A stretch of DNA of 26,932 bases, from contig DASPLX010000024.1 of the NCBI GenBank assembly GCA_035627375.1, positions 1 to 26,932 of the forward strand, given 5' to 3'. Source of the stretch: DASPLX01 sp035627375 (GTDB lineage Bacteria > Pseudomonadota > Gammaproteobacteria > Burkholderiales > Burkholderiaceae_D). The position numbers and the translations under genes are program-made. Below, one piece after another: positions 1-6,363 of this stretch. Position 1 is the first letter of the stretch. Every line of letters starts with the position of its first letter. Under the pieces are notes generated by a model that ran no database searches, was not told the origin of the DNA, and saw only the letters and a program-made list of their open reading frames with translations.

Positions 1-1
1 C

Positions 2-97
2 TTCGCCTACATGAAGGATGTGCTCGAACGCCTGCCGTCCTGGCCGAACAACCGCATCGACGAACTCTTGCCGCACCGCTGGAGCCCGGCTGCGTAA
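2..97 (+). CDS. IS66-family transposase (TnpC), C-terminal end only
   Basis: The frame open from base 2 gives 31 residues ending in IDELLPHRWSPAA before TAA. It contains AYMKDVLERLPSW. This matches the characteristic end of IS66-type DDE transposases, where a 'Y(M/L)KDVL.RLP' segment precedes 'LLPHRW.P' at the C-terminus. Everything upstream lies outside the window, so it cannot be said whether the element is complete. High GC and codon choice match the host core more than the AT-richer genes that follow. Confidence 0.85.
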   Translation, partial: FAYMKDVLERLPSWPNNRIDELLPHRWSPAA

Positions 98-141
98 CCT
101 CGCATGTATCCCGCGTCAATGTGAGATGCCCAGGTGCTTAC
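98..141 (+). mobile_element. Probable right end of the IS66-type element
   Basis: Shortly after the transposase stop the sequence reads GTGAGATGCCCAGGTGCTTAC, ending at 141. Read inward on the other strand it begins GTAAGCACC, which fits the GTAAGC-type terminal inverted repeat of IS66 elements. The left end is outside the window, so the inverted repeat and the 8-bp target duplication expected for this family cannot be checked. The exact boundary is inferred. Confidence 0.55.
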
Positions 142-207
142 AGATGTGATCTCCTTCAGAATACAGCTATAGCTTTCTTACGTCGAACGTCAAACATCAA
201 GGCCCAC

Positions 208-513
208 ATGATTACTTGCTACCTGAAGTACGTTATCGATCCCTACAAGCTCAAGGAATTCGAGCACTATGGGAAGCTCTGGATTCCATTGGTCGAGAAA
301 TTCGGCGGCAAGCATCATGGGTATTTTCTGCCTTCCGAGGGGGCGAACAATATCGCGCTTGCTTTATTCTCGTTTCCAAGTCTTTCCAGCTACGAGGAAT
401 ATCGGGAAAAGTCCTTGAATGATCCGGATTGCCAAGCGGCGTTCAAGTATGCGGAAGAGACCCGCTGCATCGTAAGCTATGAGCGCAGCTTCTTCCGGCC
501 GGTTTTTGAATAA
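208..513 (+). CDS. NIPSNAP-family protein
   Basis: The product is 101 residues, starting MITCYLKYVIDPYKLKEF and ending SYERSFFRPVFE. The opening 'ITCYLKYVIDPYKL.EFE.Y...WI.LV.KFGG.HHGYF.P' pattern is that of the small NIPSNAP proteins: dimeric alpha+beta barrels of uncertain, non-catalytic function, common as single-domain genes in proteobacteria. The frame extends upstream to 121, but family similarity starts at the ATG at 208, with an AAGG purine run a few bases before it. It stands alone between the IS66 end and a convergent cassette. No signal peptide or membrane segment is visible. Family assignment is fairly secure; the role is unknown. Confidence 0.8.
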   Translation: MITCYLKYVIDPYKLKEFEHYGKLWIPLVEKFGGKHHGYFLPSEGANNIALALFSFPSLSSYEEYREKSLNDPDCQAAFKYAEETRCIVSYERSFFRPVFE

Positions 514-622
514 GTATCAGGAGTCGATTGTCGTTGTACACCTGGCCTGCTCCCCAATTTAGTCCGACATCGATGTGGGATCTGATCCCTCCGGCCAGAT
601 AAACGTTCCTTTCCGACGAAGG

Positions 623-1270
623 CTATTCTCCATATTTAAGCTGAGAGCGCGTCGCCTCAAATTGATCGCACAGCTCCTTGAGTCTGGTCACGGAAATGTC
701 GTTAAACAAGTCAGGCAAAAAATAGATTTGGGAGTACCTGGACTCGATAGGCAAGAAATCGCTTAAAGAAATCGCTCCGCCTGTTCGGATCACAAGATCT
801 AAACTATGCCGTGTTAATGCGGATAACGACTCTTCCATCGAGCTTGTGTCTTGAAGAATCGATTTGATGTGGTGCTCAAATGAATAGCCAATATATAGGT
901 GGAGAAACGTTCCATCGCGACTGGGCGTGCACGAAAGCGCTCTATCAGCTGTCTCGCCGATATGTTTATGGGCTTTTCTGATGGCGTCTATATCGCCGTG
1001 AACTGCAATGGGATATTTCGACTGAATCAGTTCTTCAATAAAATGCGCCTCGGCATCGAGACAGGAGTTTATTTCTTCCGGAAGGCGTTTTAAGTTATAG
1101 ATGCTGAATAAATAGAGATGGATATGTTTCGCACCTCTTTTAGACAGCATATCGACTTGCTGCAACAAATTTTGAAATGCGTGCCGATAAGCATTGAATA
1201 GGGGTAAATTCTCTCGCCGCGCCCACCTACGTGTTCCGTCAGGGATGATCGCAATACTATCGATTGGCAT
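623..1270 (-). CDS. Divergent cis-prenyltransferase (UppS-like isoprenyl diphosphate synthase)
   Basis: This 215-residue protein has the cis-prenyltransferase hallmarks. The N-terminal block SIAIIPDGTRRWARR carries the catalytic Asp (canonical form IIMDGNGRWA). The C-terminal block is DLVIRTGGAISLSDFLP then ESRYSQIYF (canonical LIRTSGE.R.SNFL...Y.E..F). These enzymes condense isopentenyl diphosphate into Z-polyprenyl diphosphates at the membrane. The changes PDGTRRWA, SDFLP and ESRYSQ make it unlike housekeeping UppS, so a specialised chain length or substrate is plausible but inferred. The ATG at 1270 is chosen because AGAGG precedes it and the family starts there. It overlaps the glycosyltransferase end by 14 bases, implying translational coupling as last gene of a three-gene leftward operon. 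Base composition is AT-richer than the rest of the window. Confidence 0.85.
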   Translation of the reverse strand: MPIDSIAIIPDGTRRWARRENLPLFNAYRHAFQNLLQQVDMLSKRGAKHIHLYLFSIYNLKRLPEEINSCLDAEAHFIEELIQSKYPIAVHGDIDAIRKAHKHIGETADRALSCTPSRDGTFLHLYIGYSFEHHIKSILQDTSSMEESLSALTRHSLDLVIRTGGAISLSDFLPIESRYSQIYFLPDLFNDISVTRLKELCDQFEATRSQLKYGE

Positions 1271-2081
1271 AAAGCCTCTTCGCATTCGCTGCATCAGTGG
1301 AAAATTGATACGAATCGATCGGTTCAATATACCGTGCGATAAAGCTCACACCGTCAATGGCAATGCTGATTTCTTTTTTTAAATAGACCGAATCGAGAAT
1401 CCGCGAAAGTGTGGAAAGCGTTGGCGCAAATTGAACCAAGGCCTGGCATAACCCGATGATCTCATTCCGTTTCGTGGCATGTAGACCATGAGGAGGATAT
1501 ATAGCGGGAATGGATACTCTCGCCTGGGAGATCCCAGATAGAATCACTTCAACTATTTGGGAATAGACTCTGCTGTATCCACATGATTCCATCTGCATTA
1601 GTTGTGGTAAAAGTCGGTATCCACGATAGCCACATGAGACATCTCGAACGAATTGGCCGGTGACTTCCTTTACAAGCAGCGAAGCAAACAGATTCGAGGC
1701 AATTTTTTCCAGTGGTATGTGTTCCAACCTCGAGAATCGATCGCCAAATACAAAATCTACGCGCTCCAACGCACGTAAGAATTCACCAAAGAGTTCCGAT
1801 GGATGTTGTCCATCGGCGTCTATAAATACCACATGACGATATTCGTTTTGTTCGGCGTATTTCTCTCCAGTTTTGATGGCCGCGGACAAGCCAAGATTAT
1901 GTGGATGCTTCACCAGACGATAACCCAATCGTTCCACTATTGCTGCTGTCTCATCTGTGCTGCCATCGTCGACAACCAGAACATTTGACTTTGGAAGCGG
2001 CGAGAGTACGTCACTTATCGCGCTAGATACGTTATAGGAAGGCAATATGATCAGCGCCTGTAGGTTTCTCGGTGAAGTCAT
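1257..2081 (-). CDS. Family 2 glycosyltransferase
   Basis: The 274-residue product has a GT-A fold signature. It starts with ALIILPSYN, continues with VLVVDDGSTDET for nucleotide-sugar binding, then HPHNLGLSAAIKTG, and the metal-binding DADGQHP around residue 100. This is the pattern of the dolichyl-phosphate-hexose synthase / WcaA branch of GT2, which transfers a sugar from a nucleotide donor to a polyprenyl phosphate or growing glycan at the cytoplasmic membrane face. No transmembrane segment is obvious, so it is probably peripheral. A TTG at 2117 could extend the frame by 12 codons, but the ATG at 2081, one base after the upstream stop, is preferred. It sits between a membrane protein and a cis-prenyltransferase, suggesting that a polyprenyl carrier is its acceptor (inference). 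Confidence 0.88.
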   Translation of the reverse strand: MTSPRNLQALIILPSYNVSSAISDVLSPLPKSNVLVVDDGSTDETAAIVERLGYRLVKHPHNLGLSAAIKTGEKYAEQNEYRHVVFIDADGQHPSELFGEFLRALERVDFVFGDRFSRLEHIPLEKIASNLFASLLVKEVTGQFVRDVSCGYRGYRLLPQLMQMESCGYSRVYSQIVEVILSGISQARVSIPAIYPPHGLHATKRNEIIGLCQALVQFAPTLSTLSRILDSVYLKKEISIAIDGVSFIARYIEPIDSYQFSTDAANAKRLYANR

Positions 2082-2082
2082 G

Positions 2083-3003
2083 CTAGTGGAGTTGTCTCTT
2101 TTCAGAGGAGCGAACAAAGCGTCCCCAACTGTGTGTTAGCCAAGCTGGTAAGGTGCCAGCGGCCTCAAATAGGCGAACTGCTCGAAGGGAGAGCCATATT
2201 GCGGCGGCGGCGATAACCGCTTCGATCGCTATTATCCATTCATTGTAGTAAAAGCGGTTTAGGCGCCATGTTATCCCCCAAATCAGCAAGAACGCGCCAA
2301 ACAATACCGTGGCATGAAAAAGAAGAACATTTCTTCGCGGGATATCACATGAATTTACGTGACGAAGAAGGAATACCCAGGCAGTAGCTAAAGCGCCAAG
2401 GAAGATATTCGTATGTTCCGCCGTTGCTGCTGCAGCGACAGCAACCATGGCAATTAAATAGTAATAAATCGGGAAATAGGCGGACTTGAGTAAGCCGGGG
2501 CCGCCTGTTCTTACATCGAATTCAATGATGTATTCACCTGCTGGCTGAGGGGTGTTCCAAGAAAAAATATAGGTAGAAAATTTCTCGCTATAGGAAGTAC
2601 TTAATGAAGACTTCTCCTTGGATGGGGATATCGTTGCATTCGACTGCCAAATTACTCTAAAGTTGGATGGAAATTCCACTACCAAGTCAGATAAGCCAAC
2701 ACTCAGCGAGAGTTTCAGAGTGAAATGGGAAGAAATAAAGGGGAAGTAGCTCATTCCGTAACGAGATGCTGATCCCTCGCTATTTGGGAGAGCGGTTCTT
2801 TCTTTTAATGCCTCCAGAAGGTTGACTTCTATTTGAAATTTTCCCTTATCTTCCGTCGCCTCTATTTCCGATGGGGATAGCAATCCCTTTGCACATGACA
2901 AGACCTTGCAATTCGACGCAACCTTAAACTGCTCTTGTGACGACGCAGATAAACGGGCAATACTTCCTTGATAGATCGAGTCGACACTGACAGTCAATTG
3001 CAT
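2083..3003 (-). CDS. Unrecognised membrane protein, first gene of the GT2/cis-prenyltransferase operon
   Basis: I do not recognise a family for this 306-residue protein. The first ~170 residues look like a soluble beta-rich domain without a signal peptide. The C-terminal part carries about four hydrophobic segments: around IYYYLIAMVAVAAAATA, then NIFLGALATAWVFLL, VLLFHATVLFGAFLLIWGI and WIIAIEAVIAAAAIWLSL. A strong AAGGAGG ribosome-binding site lies just upstream of the ATG at 3003. Its stop is separated by one base from the glycosyltransferase ATG, so the two are almost certainly co-translated. It may be a membrane partner for the two downstream enzymes, but that is inference from position only. 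The coding sequence is noticeably AT-rich compared with the imu genes. Confidence 0.75.
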   Translation of the reverse strand: MQLTVSVDSIYQGSIARLSASSQEQFKVASNCKVLSCAKGLLSPSEIEATEDKGKFQIEVNLLEALKERTALPNSEGSASRYGMSYFPFISSHFTLKLSLSVGLSDLVVEFPSNFRVIWQSNATISPSKEKSSLSTSYSEKFSTYIFSWNTPQPAGEYIIEFDVRTGGPGLLKSAYFPIYYYLIAMVAVAAAATAEHTNIFLGALATAWVFLLRHVNSCDIPRRNVLLFHATVLFGAFLLIWGITWRLNRFYYNEWIIAIEAVIAAAAIWLSLRAVRLFEAAGTLPAWLTHSWGRFVRSSEKRQLH

Positions 3004-3021
3004 TACGGCCTCCTTATACCA

Positions 3022-3049
3022 ATATCATGAGAATGACAGCTCATGATAT
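3022..3049 (-). promoter_or_regulatory. Perfect 10-bp inverted repeat upstream of the membrane-protein operon
   Basis: ATATCATGAG (3022-3031) and CTCATGATAT (3040-3049) are exact reverse complements separated by 8 bases. They lie between the AAGGAGG site of the leftward operon and the vapC stop. There is no T-run on either side, so an operator or 5'-leader hairpin is more likely than a Rho-independent terminator. Confidence 0.5.
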
Positions 3050-3111
3050 AGGCTTTGTTCTTAGGTGTGTCGTGCATGCTTGATTTAGATCGCCCGTCGA
3101 AGGTGAAAAGA

Positions 3112-3522
3112 TCAAATCCATGGATTGAACAGCGCCACCCCTGTCGCCGCAAAATCGCCGACATTGCGCGTCACCACCGTCATTCCATGTACGAGCGCGG
3201 TCGCCGCGATGACGGCATCCCGTTCCGCGCGTTGATCCGGCACATGCAAGCGTGCGCATCGCAAGGCGACCTGATGATCGAGCGGGAGGATGCGGCCGGC
3301 GAATTGCGGCAGGATGGTGCCTTCCAGCCATGCACGCAAGACCGCACCTTGGGCGGCGTCCTTGCGTTCCTTCTGCATGATGCCAAGTTCCAGCTCGAGA
3401 ATCGTGATGGCCGAGATGTATTGGGCGGCGATCGGCTGCGAAGAAGCCCATGCCAATACATTGGGATGCGCCTTTTTGGGTTGACGCAGTTCGGAGAGGA
3501 TATGGGTATCGAGGATGAACAT
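3112..3522 (-). CDS. vapC: PIN-domain ribonuclease toxin (VapC/FitB-like)
   Basis: This 136-residue PIN-domain protein starts FILDTHILSELRQ. Likely Mg2+-binding acidic residues are Asp5, Glu43 (in ILELELGI), Asp102 (in ERDAVIAATAL) and Asp123 (in RNVGDF). The layout and the 'PNVLAWASSQP' segment resemble the FitB/VapC branch. VapC toxins cleave specific RNAs and are neutralised by the upstream antitoxin. The start overlaps the antitoxin stop as TGATG (ATG at 3522), giving translational coupling. The usual DTN motif after the first Asp reads DTH here, a possible activity-affecting change. Codon use is high-GC like the core genome. Confidence 0.9.
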   Translation of the reverse strand: MFILDTHILSELRQPKKAHPNVLAWASSQPIAAQYISAITILELELGIMQKERKDAAQGAVLRAWLEGTILPQFAGRILPLDHQVALRCARLHVPDQRAERDAVIAATALVHGMTVVTRNVGDFAATGVALFNPWI

Positions 3523-3776
3523 CAGCTCAGGTCGGCTTTCCGATACAAGCCTTCGGCGCGCGGCGCTTCGAATTCGAAGTCGGGCGCATCGCGCTGCGCC
3601 AAGGCCTCGGCAAGCGTCAGCACGCCTCCGGTCAATCTTCGATATTCCTCGATACTCAGCAGCACATGCGATGGCTTGCCGCGATCTGTGATGAACACCG
3701 GACCGGTCAGCGAGGCCTTTTTTGCCTCGCTGGTGGAGTGATTGAATTGTCTGCTGGTAAAAGTCACGATGCCCAT
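3522..3776 (-). CDS. Phd/YefM-type antitoxin of the PIN toxin
   Basis: The 84-residue product starts MGIVTFTSRQFNHSTSEAK and continues with GPVFITDRGKPSHVLLSIEEYRRL, the Phd/YefM fold that dimerises and binds operator DNA. The acidic C-terminal tail (around DAPDFEFEAP) would wrap the toxin. The frame stays open upstream to 3887, but homology begins at the ATG at 3776, which has AAAGGG upstream. A palindromic operator lies at 3796-3817. It is coupled to the PIN toxin by a one-base stop/start overlap. Pairing of Phd-type antitoxins with PIN toxins is well known. Confidence 0.88.
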   Translation of the reverse strand: MGIVTFTSRQFNHSTSEAKKASLTGPVFITDRGKPSHVLLSIEEYRRLTGGVLTLAEALAQRDAPDFEFEAPRAEGLYRKADLS

Positions 3777-3795
3777 GGCGTTGCCCTTTCTCTTG

Positions 3796-3817
3796 AATGT
3801 AGCAACGTTACTACATT
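3796..3817 (-). promoter_or_regulatory. Palindromic operator/promoter of the toxin-antitoxin operon
   Basis: AATGTAG (3796-3802) and CTACATT (3811-3817) flank a core containing AACGTT. The 22-bp element is a palindrome except for one mismatched central pair. It lies 20 bases upstream of the antitoxin ATG, overlapping where the promoter must be. This is the usual position for autorepression by the antitoxin or toxin-antitoxin complex (established for the families, inferred here). Confidence 0.65.
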
Positions 3818-3864
3818 GTTCGAGATGAAGGCAATCGGGAAGCGGCCTGCGGATGATCTTGCCG

Positions 3865-4020
3865 TCAATGCGTGGCTTCGTAGGCATGGATCATTTCGAC
3901 CAGCTTTTCGAAACACTCTCCATCGGCTGAGCAGGGATCGAGTTCTTCACTGAAGTAAGCTGACACTTCGCTCAAGGCCATTTCATATTCGGCTTCGGTT
4001 CGAATCGGTCGCAAGTCCAT
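3865..4020 (-). pseudogene. HigA-like antitoxin N-terminal remnant (51 codons)
   Basis: A short leftward frame starts MDLRPIRTEAEYEMALSEVS and ends EKLVEMIHAYEATH before TGA. This is the N-terminal signature of HigA-type antitoxins (typically M.L.PIR.EADYE.AL..V... then L..LVE.YE..H). In full-length members a helix-turn-helix DNA-binding domain of about 70-80 residues follows, and it is absent here. A good GGAAAGGGATG ribosome-binding region precedes the ATG. No HigB toxin is found nearby. It is either a decayed remnant or a stand-alone mini-protein, and the first is more likely. Confidence 0.65.
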
Positions 4021-4093
4021 TTTTCATCCCTTTCCACGGTTTCCCGCACGAGCAAATCGGCAACGGTTTGATCAATGTGTCATTTCAATTTTA

Positions 4094-4109
4094 CTGTATG
4101 TTCATACAG
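4094..4109 (+). promoter_or_regulatory. LexA (SOS) box of the imuA-imuB-dnaE2 operon
   Basis: CTGTATGTTCATACAG fits the CTG-N10-CAG LexA consensus, and the flanking TA on both sides matches the extended E. coli consensus outside the central four bases. TATAAA (4110-4115) follows directly and is a plausible -10, so bound LexA would cover the promoter. The first gene starts about 40 bases downstream. SOS control of this cassette is established in other bacteria. Confidence 0.93.
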
Positions 4110-4150
4110 TATAAATGTTAACATAGGCCAAGGGAAGAAGTGGGGGATCC

Positions 4151-4930
4151 ATGTCCGCATCGTTACTCAGAATTCCAATCCAGGATGCCGGCGGGGAGGC
4201 GGGGCGGCCGGCGCAAGCGGCCGGGCTGCCGACGGAACAACTGGCGAACGTCTGGCGCGCCGATCAGCTCGGTTCCTGGCAATCGGCCGCGATACCGAGC
4301 GGCCACGGCGCGCTCGACCGCGAATTGCCGAACGGCGGCTGGCCGACGGCCGCGCTCACCGAGTTGATGCTGCAGCAGTCCGGCATCGGAGAAATGCGCC
4401 TCTTGCAGCCGGCGTTTTCCCGCATCGCGAAGCATCGCCCGATCGCGCTGGTGCAGCCGCCTTATCTGCCGCAGGCGGCGGCCTGGGTGGCCTGGCGGCT
4501 GCCGGCCGAGCAATTGCTGTGGATACGCACCAGCCGTGCCGTCGATGCGTTGTGGGCGGCGGAACAGATCCTGCGCAACGGCAGTTGCGGCGCGCTGGTG
4601 CTGTGGCAGACGCATATCCGCCATGAATCGCTGCGCCGTTTGCATTTGGCGGCGCAGGCGTCGGACATGCTGTTCTGGCTGCTGCGGCCGCTGGCGGCGG
4701 CGCAGGATGCCTCGCCGGCGCCGCTGCGCTTGTGCCTGCGGCCGGCCGCAGGCGGCATCGCTGCCAAGATCCTCAAGCGGCGCGGGCCGCAGCGCGAGGG
4801 TTCGCTGTTCCTGCCGCTCGGGTTCGCGCCCGCGCTGCGTTTCGTCCAGAAGGGGAGCCATCATGCGCCTGTGGATCGGCGTGCACCTGCCGTCGCTGCC
4901 GCTCGAAGCGTTTCGCCCGCGCTGGTCTGA
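4151..4930 (+). CDS. imuA: ImuA, translesion-synthesis accessory protein (RecA/SulA-like)
   Basis: The 259-residue protein has VWRADQLGSW, then GHGALDRELPNGGWPTAALTEL (the family's opening signature), QPPYLPQAAAWVAWRL and a LRLHLAAQASDMLFWLLRP-like segment, as in proteobacterial ImuA. ImuA is a RecA-related protein without a functional Walker ATPase that works with ImuB and DnaE2 in damage-induced mutagenesis. The ATG at 4151 lies behind a GTGGGG purine run and just downstream of the LexA box. Its last 68 bases overlap imuB in another frame, so its C-terminal ~22 residues are constrained by imuB and look low-complexity. It is the first gene of the operon. Confidence 0.92.
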   Translation: MSASLLRIPIQDAGGEAGRPAQAAGLPTEQLANVWRADQLGSWQSAAIPSGHGALDRELPNGGWPTAALTELMLQQSGIGEMRLLQPAFSRIAKHRPIALVQPPYLPQAAAWVAWRLPAEQLLWIRTSRAVDALWAAEQILRNGSCGALVLWQTHIRHESLRRLHLAAQASDMLFWLLRPLAAAQDASPAPLRLCLRPAAGGIAAKILKRRGPQREGSLFLPLGFAPALRFVQKGSHHAPVDRRAPAVAAARSVSPALV

Positions 4931-6347
4931 GCCGGGCCGCTACGTGGTGGTCGATCGCTTGCAGGTGCTGACGGCGAGCGAGGAGGCGTTCGCGGCCGGC
5001 GTGCGCGTCGGCATGCGGCGCGGCGGCGTGGGCATGCTGTGCCCGGATGCGGTGCTGCTCGAGCATGACGCGGCGAAGGAGAGCGCCGCCGTCGATGCGG
5101 TCGCGCTGAGCCTGTTGCAATACACGCCCGAGGTCGCGCTGGCCGAGGAGGCGAGCCTGCTGCTCGACGTTTCCGCGAGCCTGCGGTTTTTCGGGGGCGC
5201 GCGCGCCTTGTGCCGGCGCGTGCGCGAGAGCGTGCTGGCGCTCGGCTTCACGCCGCAGATCGGCATGGCGCCGACGGCGCAGGGGGCCTGGCTGCTGGCG
5301 CGCGCGCCGGCGCGCACGATGGCGGGCGGCGCGGGTATCAGGCAACGGCGGGTGCTGCGCATCGATACGCTAAGCAGGCGCCTCGATGCCTTGCCATGCA
5401 CCTTGCTGCCCGCGCTCCGGCCGTTTCGCGAATGGCTCGAGGGCATCGGTTGCCGGAGTTGCGGCGATCTGCGCAAATTGCCGCGCGCCGGATTGAAACG
5501 CCGCACCAACCCCGCCGCGCTCGATGCGCTCGAACGCGCTTATGGCGAGGCGACCGAATTGTTGGAATGGGTGCAGGCGCCCGAGACGTTTTGCGCGAAG
5601 CTCGAACTGCCGGACCGCATCGAGCATGCCGAAGCCGTGTTGTTCGCGGCGCGCCGCCTGCTGCTGCAAATGACGGGCTGGTTGGTGGCGCGCCAGCGGG
5701 CGATCGCCTGCTTCGTGCTGGCGCTGGAGCACGAGCGCGGGCGGCAGGCGATCGCGCCGACGCTGCTCGAGATCAAGCTGGCGGAGGCGGCGTGGCGCGA
5801 GGACCATCTGACGCGCTTGCTGAAGGAACGCCTGGGGCGCCTCGTCTTGCAGGCGCCGGTGATCGCCTTGCGGCTCGAAGCGGCGCAGACCGAGGCGATG
5901 GCGCCGCCGACCGAATCGCTGTTTCCGGAGCCGGGCGGCACGCCGGCCGACCGCAAGCGCCTGCTCGAATTGCTGACCGCGCGCCTGGGCGAGGACAACG
6001 TGCTGGTGCCGGCGCCGCATGCCGCGCATCGGCCGGAAGAGGCCAACCGCTGGCTGCCGGCGACGCTGCCCAGGCGGCCGGCGCCTGCCTGCCCGCCGCC
6101 GCTGGCGCGTCCGTTCTGGCTGCTGGCGGCGCCGATCGAATTGATCATGCGCGACCAGCGGCCGTTCTACGGTTCGCCCCTGCGCATCGTCAGCGCGATG
6201 GAGCGCGTCGAATGCGGCTGGGAGAGCGATACGCTGGTGATGCGCAATTATTTCGTCGCGCAAGGCGAGGAAGAGGCGTTCTACTGGATCTACCGCGAGC
6301 GCGACGGCGAGGACGTGCGCTGGTATTTGCACGGCTTGTTCGCCTGA
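4863..6347 (+). CDS. imuB: ImuB, catalytically inactive Y-family polymerase-like protein
   Basis: The 494-residue product begins MRLWIGVHLPSLPLEAF and ends with WYLHGLFA, the typical ImuB C-terminus (R.WYLHGLFA). It has the Y-family layout: palm/fingers ~1-170 including EASLLLDVSASLRFFGG, then helix-hairpin-helix and little-finger-like regions. The metal-binding acidic residue expected near the N-terminus is replaced (GVHLPSLP instead of D.D.FFA), as in known ImuB, which bridges DnaE2, ImuA and the sliding clamp rather than polymerising. TESLFP near residue 355 resembles a clamp-binding Q..LF motif without the Gln; this is tentative. The ATG at 4863 overlaps imuA by 68 bases. Confidence 0.93.
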   Translation: MRLWIGVHLPSLPLEAFRPRWSEPGRYVVVDRLQVLTASEEAFAAGVRVGMRRGGVGMLCPDAVLLEHDAAKESAAVDAVALSLLQYTPEVALAEEASLLLDVSASLRFFGGARALCRRVRESVLALGFTPQIGMAPTAQGAWLLARAPARTMAGGAGIRQRRVLRIDTLSRRLDALPCTLLPALRPFREWLEGIGCRSCGDLRKLPRAGLKRRTNPAALDALERAYGEATELLEWVQAPETFCAKLELPDRIEHAEAVLFAARRLLLQMTGWLVARQRAIACFVLALEHERGRQAIAPTLLEIKLAEAAWREDHLTRLLKERLGRLVLQAPVIALRLEAAQTEAMAPPTESLFPEPGGTPADRKRLLELLTARLGEDNVLVPAPHAAHRPEEANRWLPATLPRRPAPACPPPLARPFWLLAAPIELIMRDQRPFYGSPLRIVSAMERVECGWESDTLVMRNYFVAQGEEEAFYWIYRERDGEDVRWYLHGLFA

Positions 6348-6363
6348 TGGGCCGGGGCGGATC

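Noticed and set aside
3777..3887. N-terminal extension of the Phd-type antitoxin.
   Set aside because: It reads through the palindromic operator and has no family similarity; the ATG at 3776 has a ribosome-binding site and the normal start.
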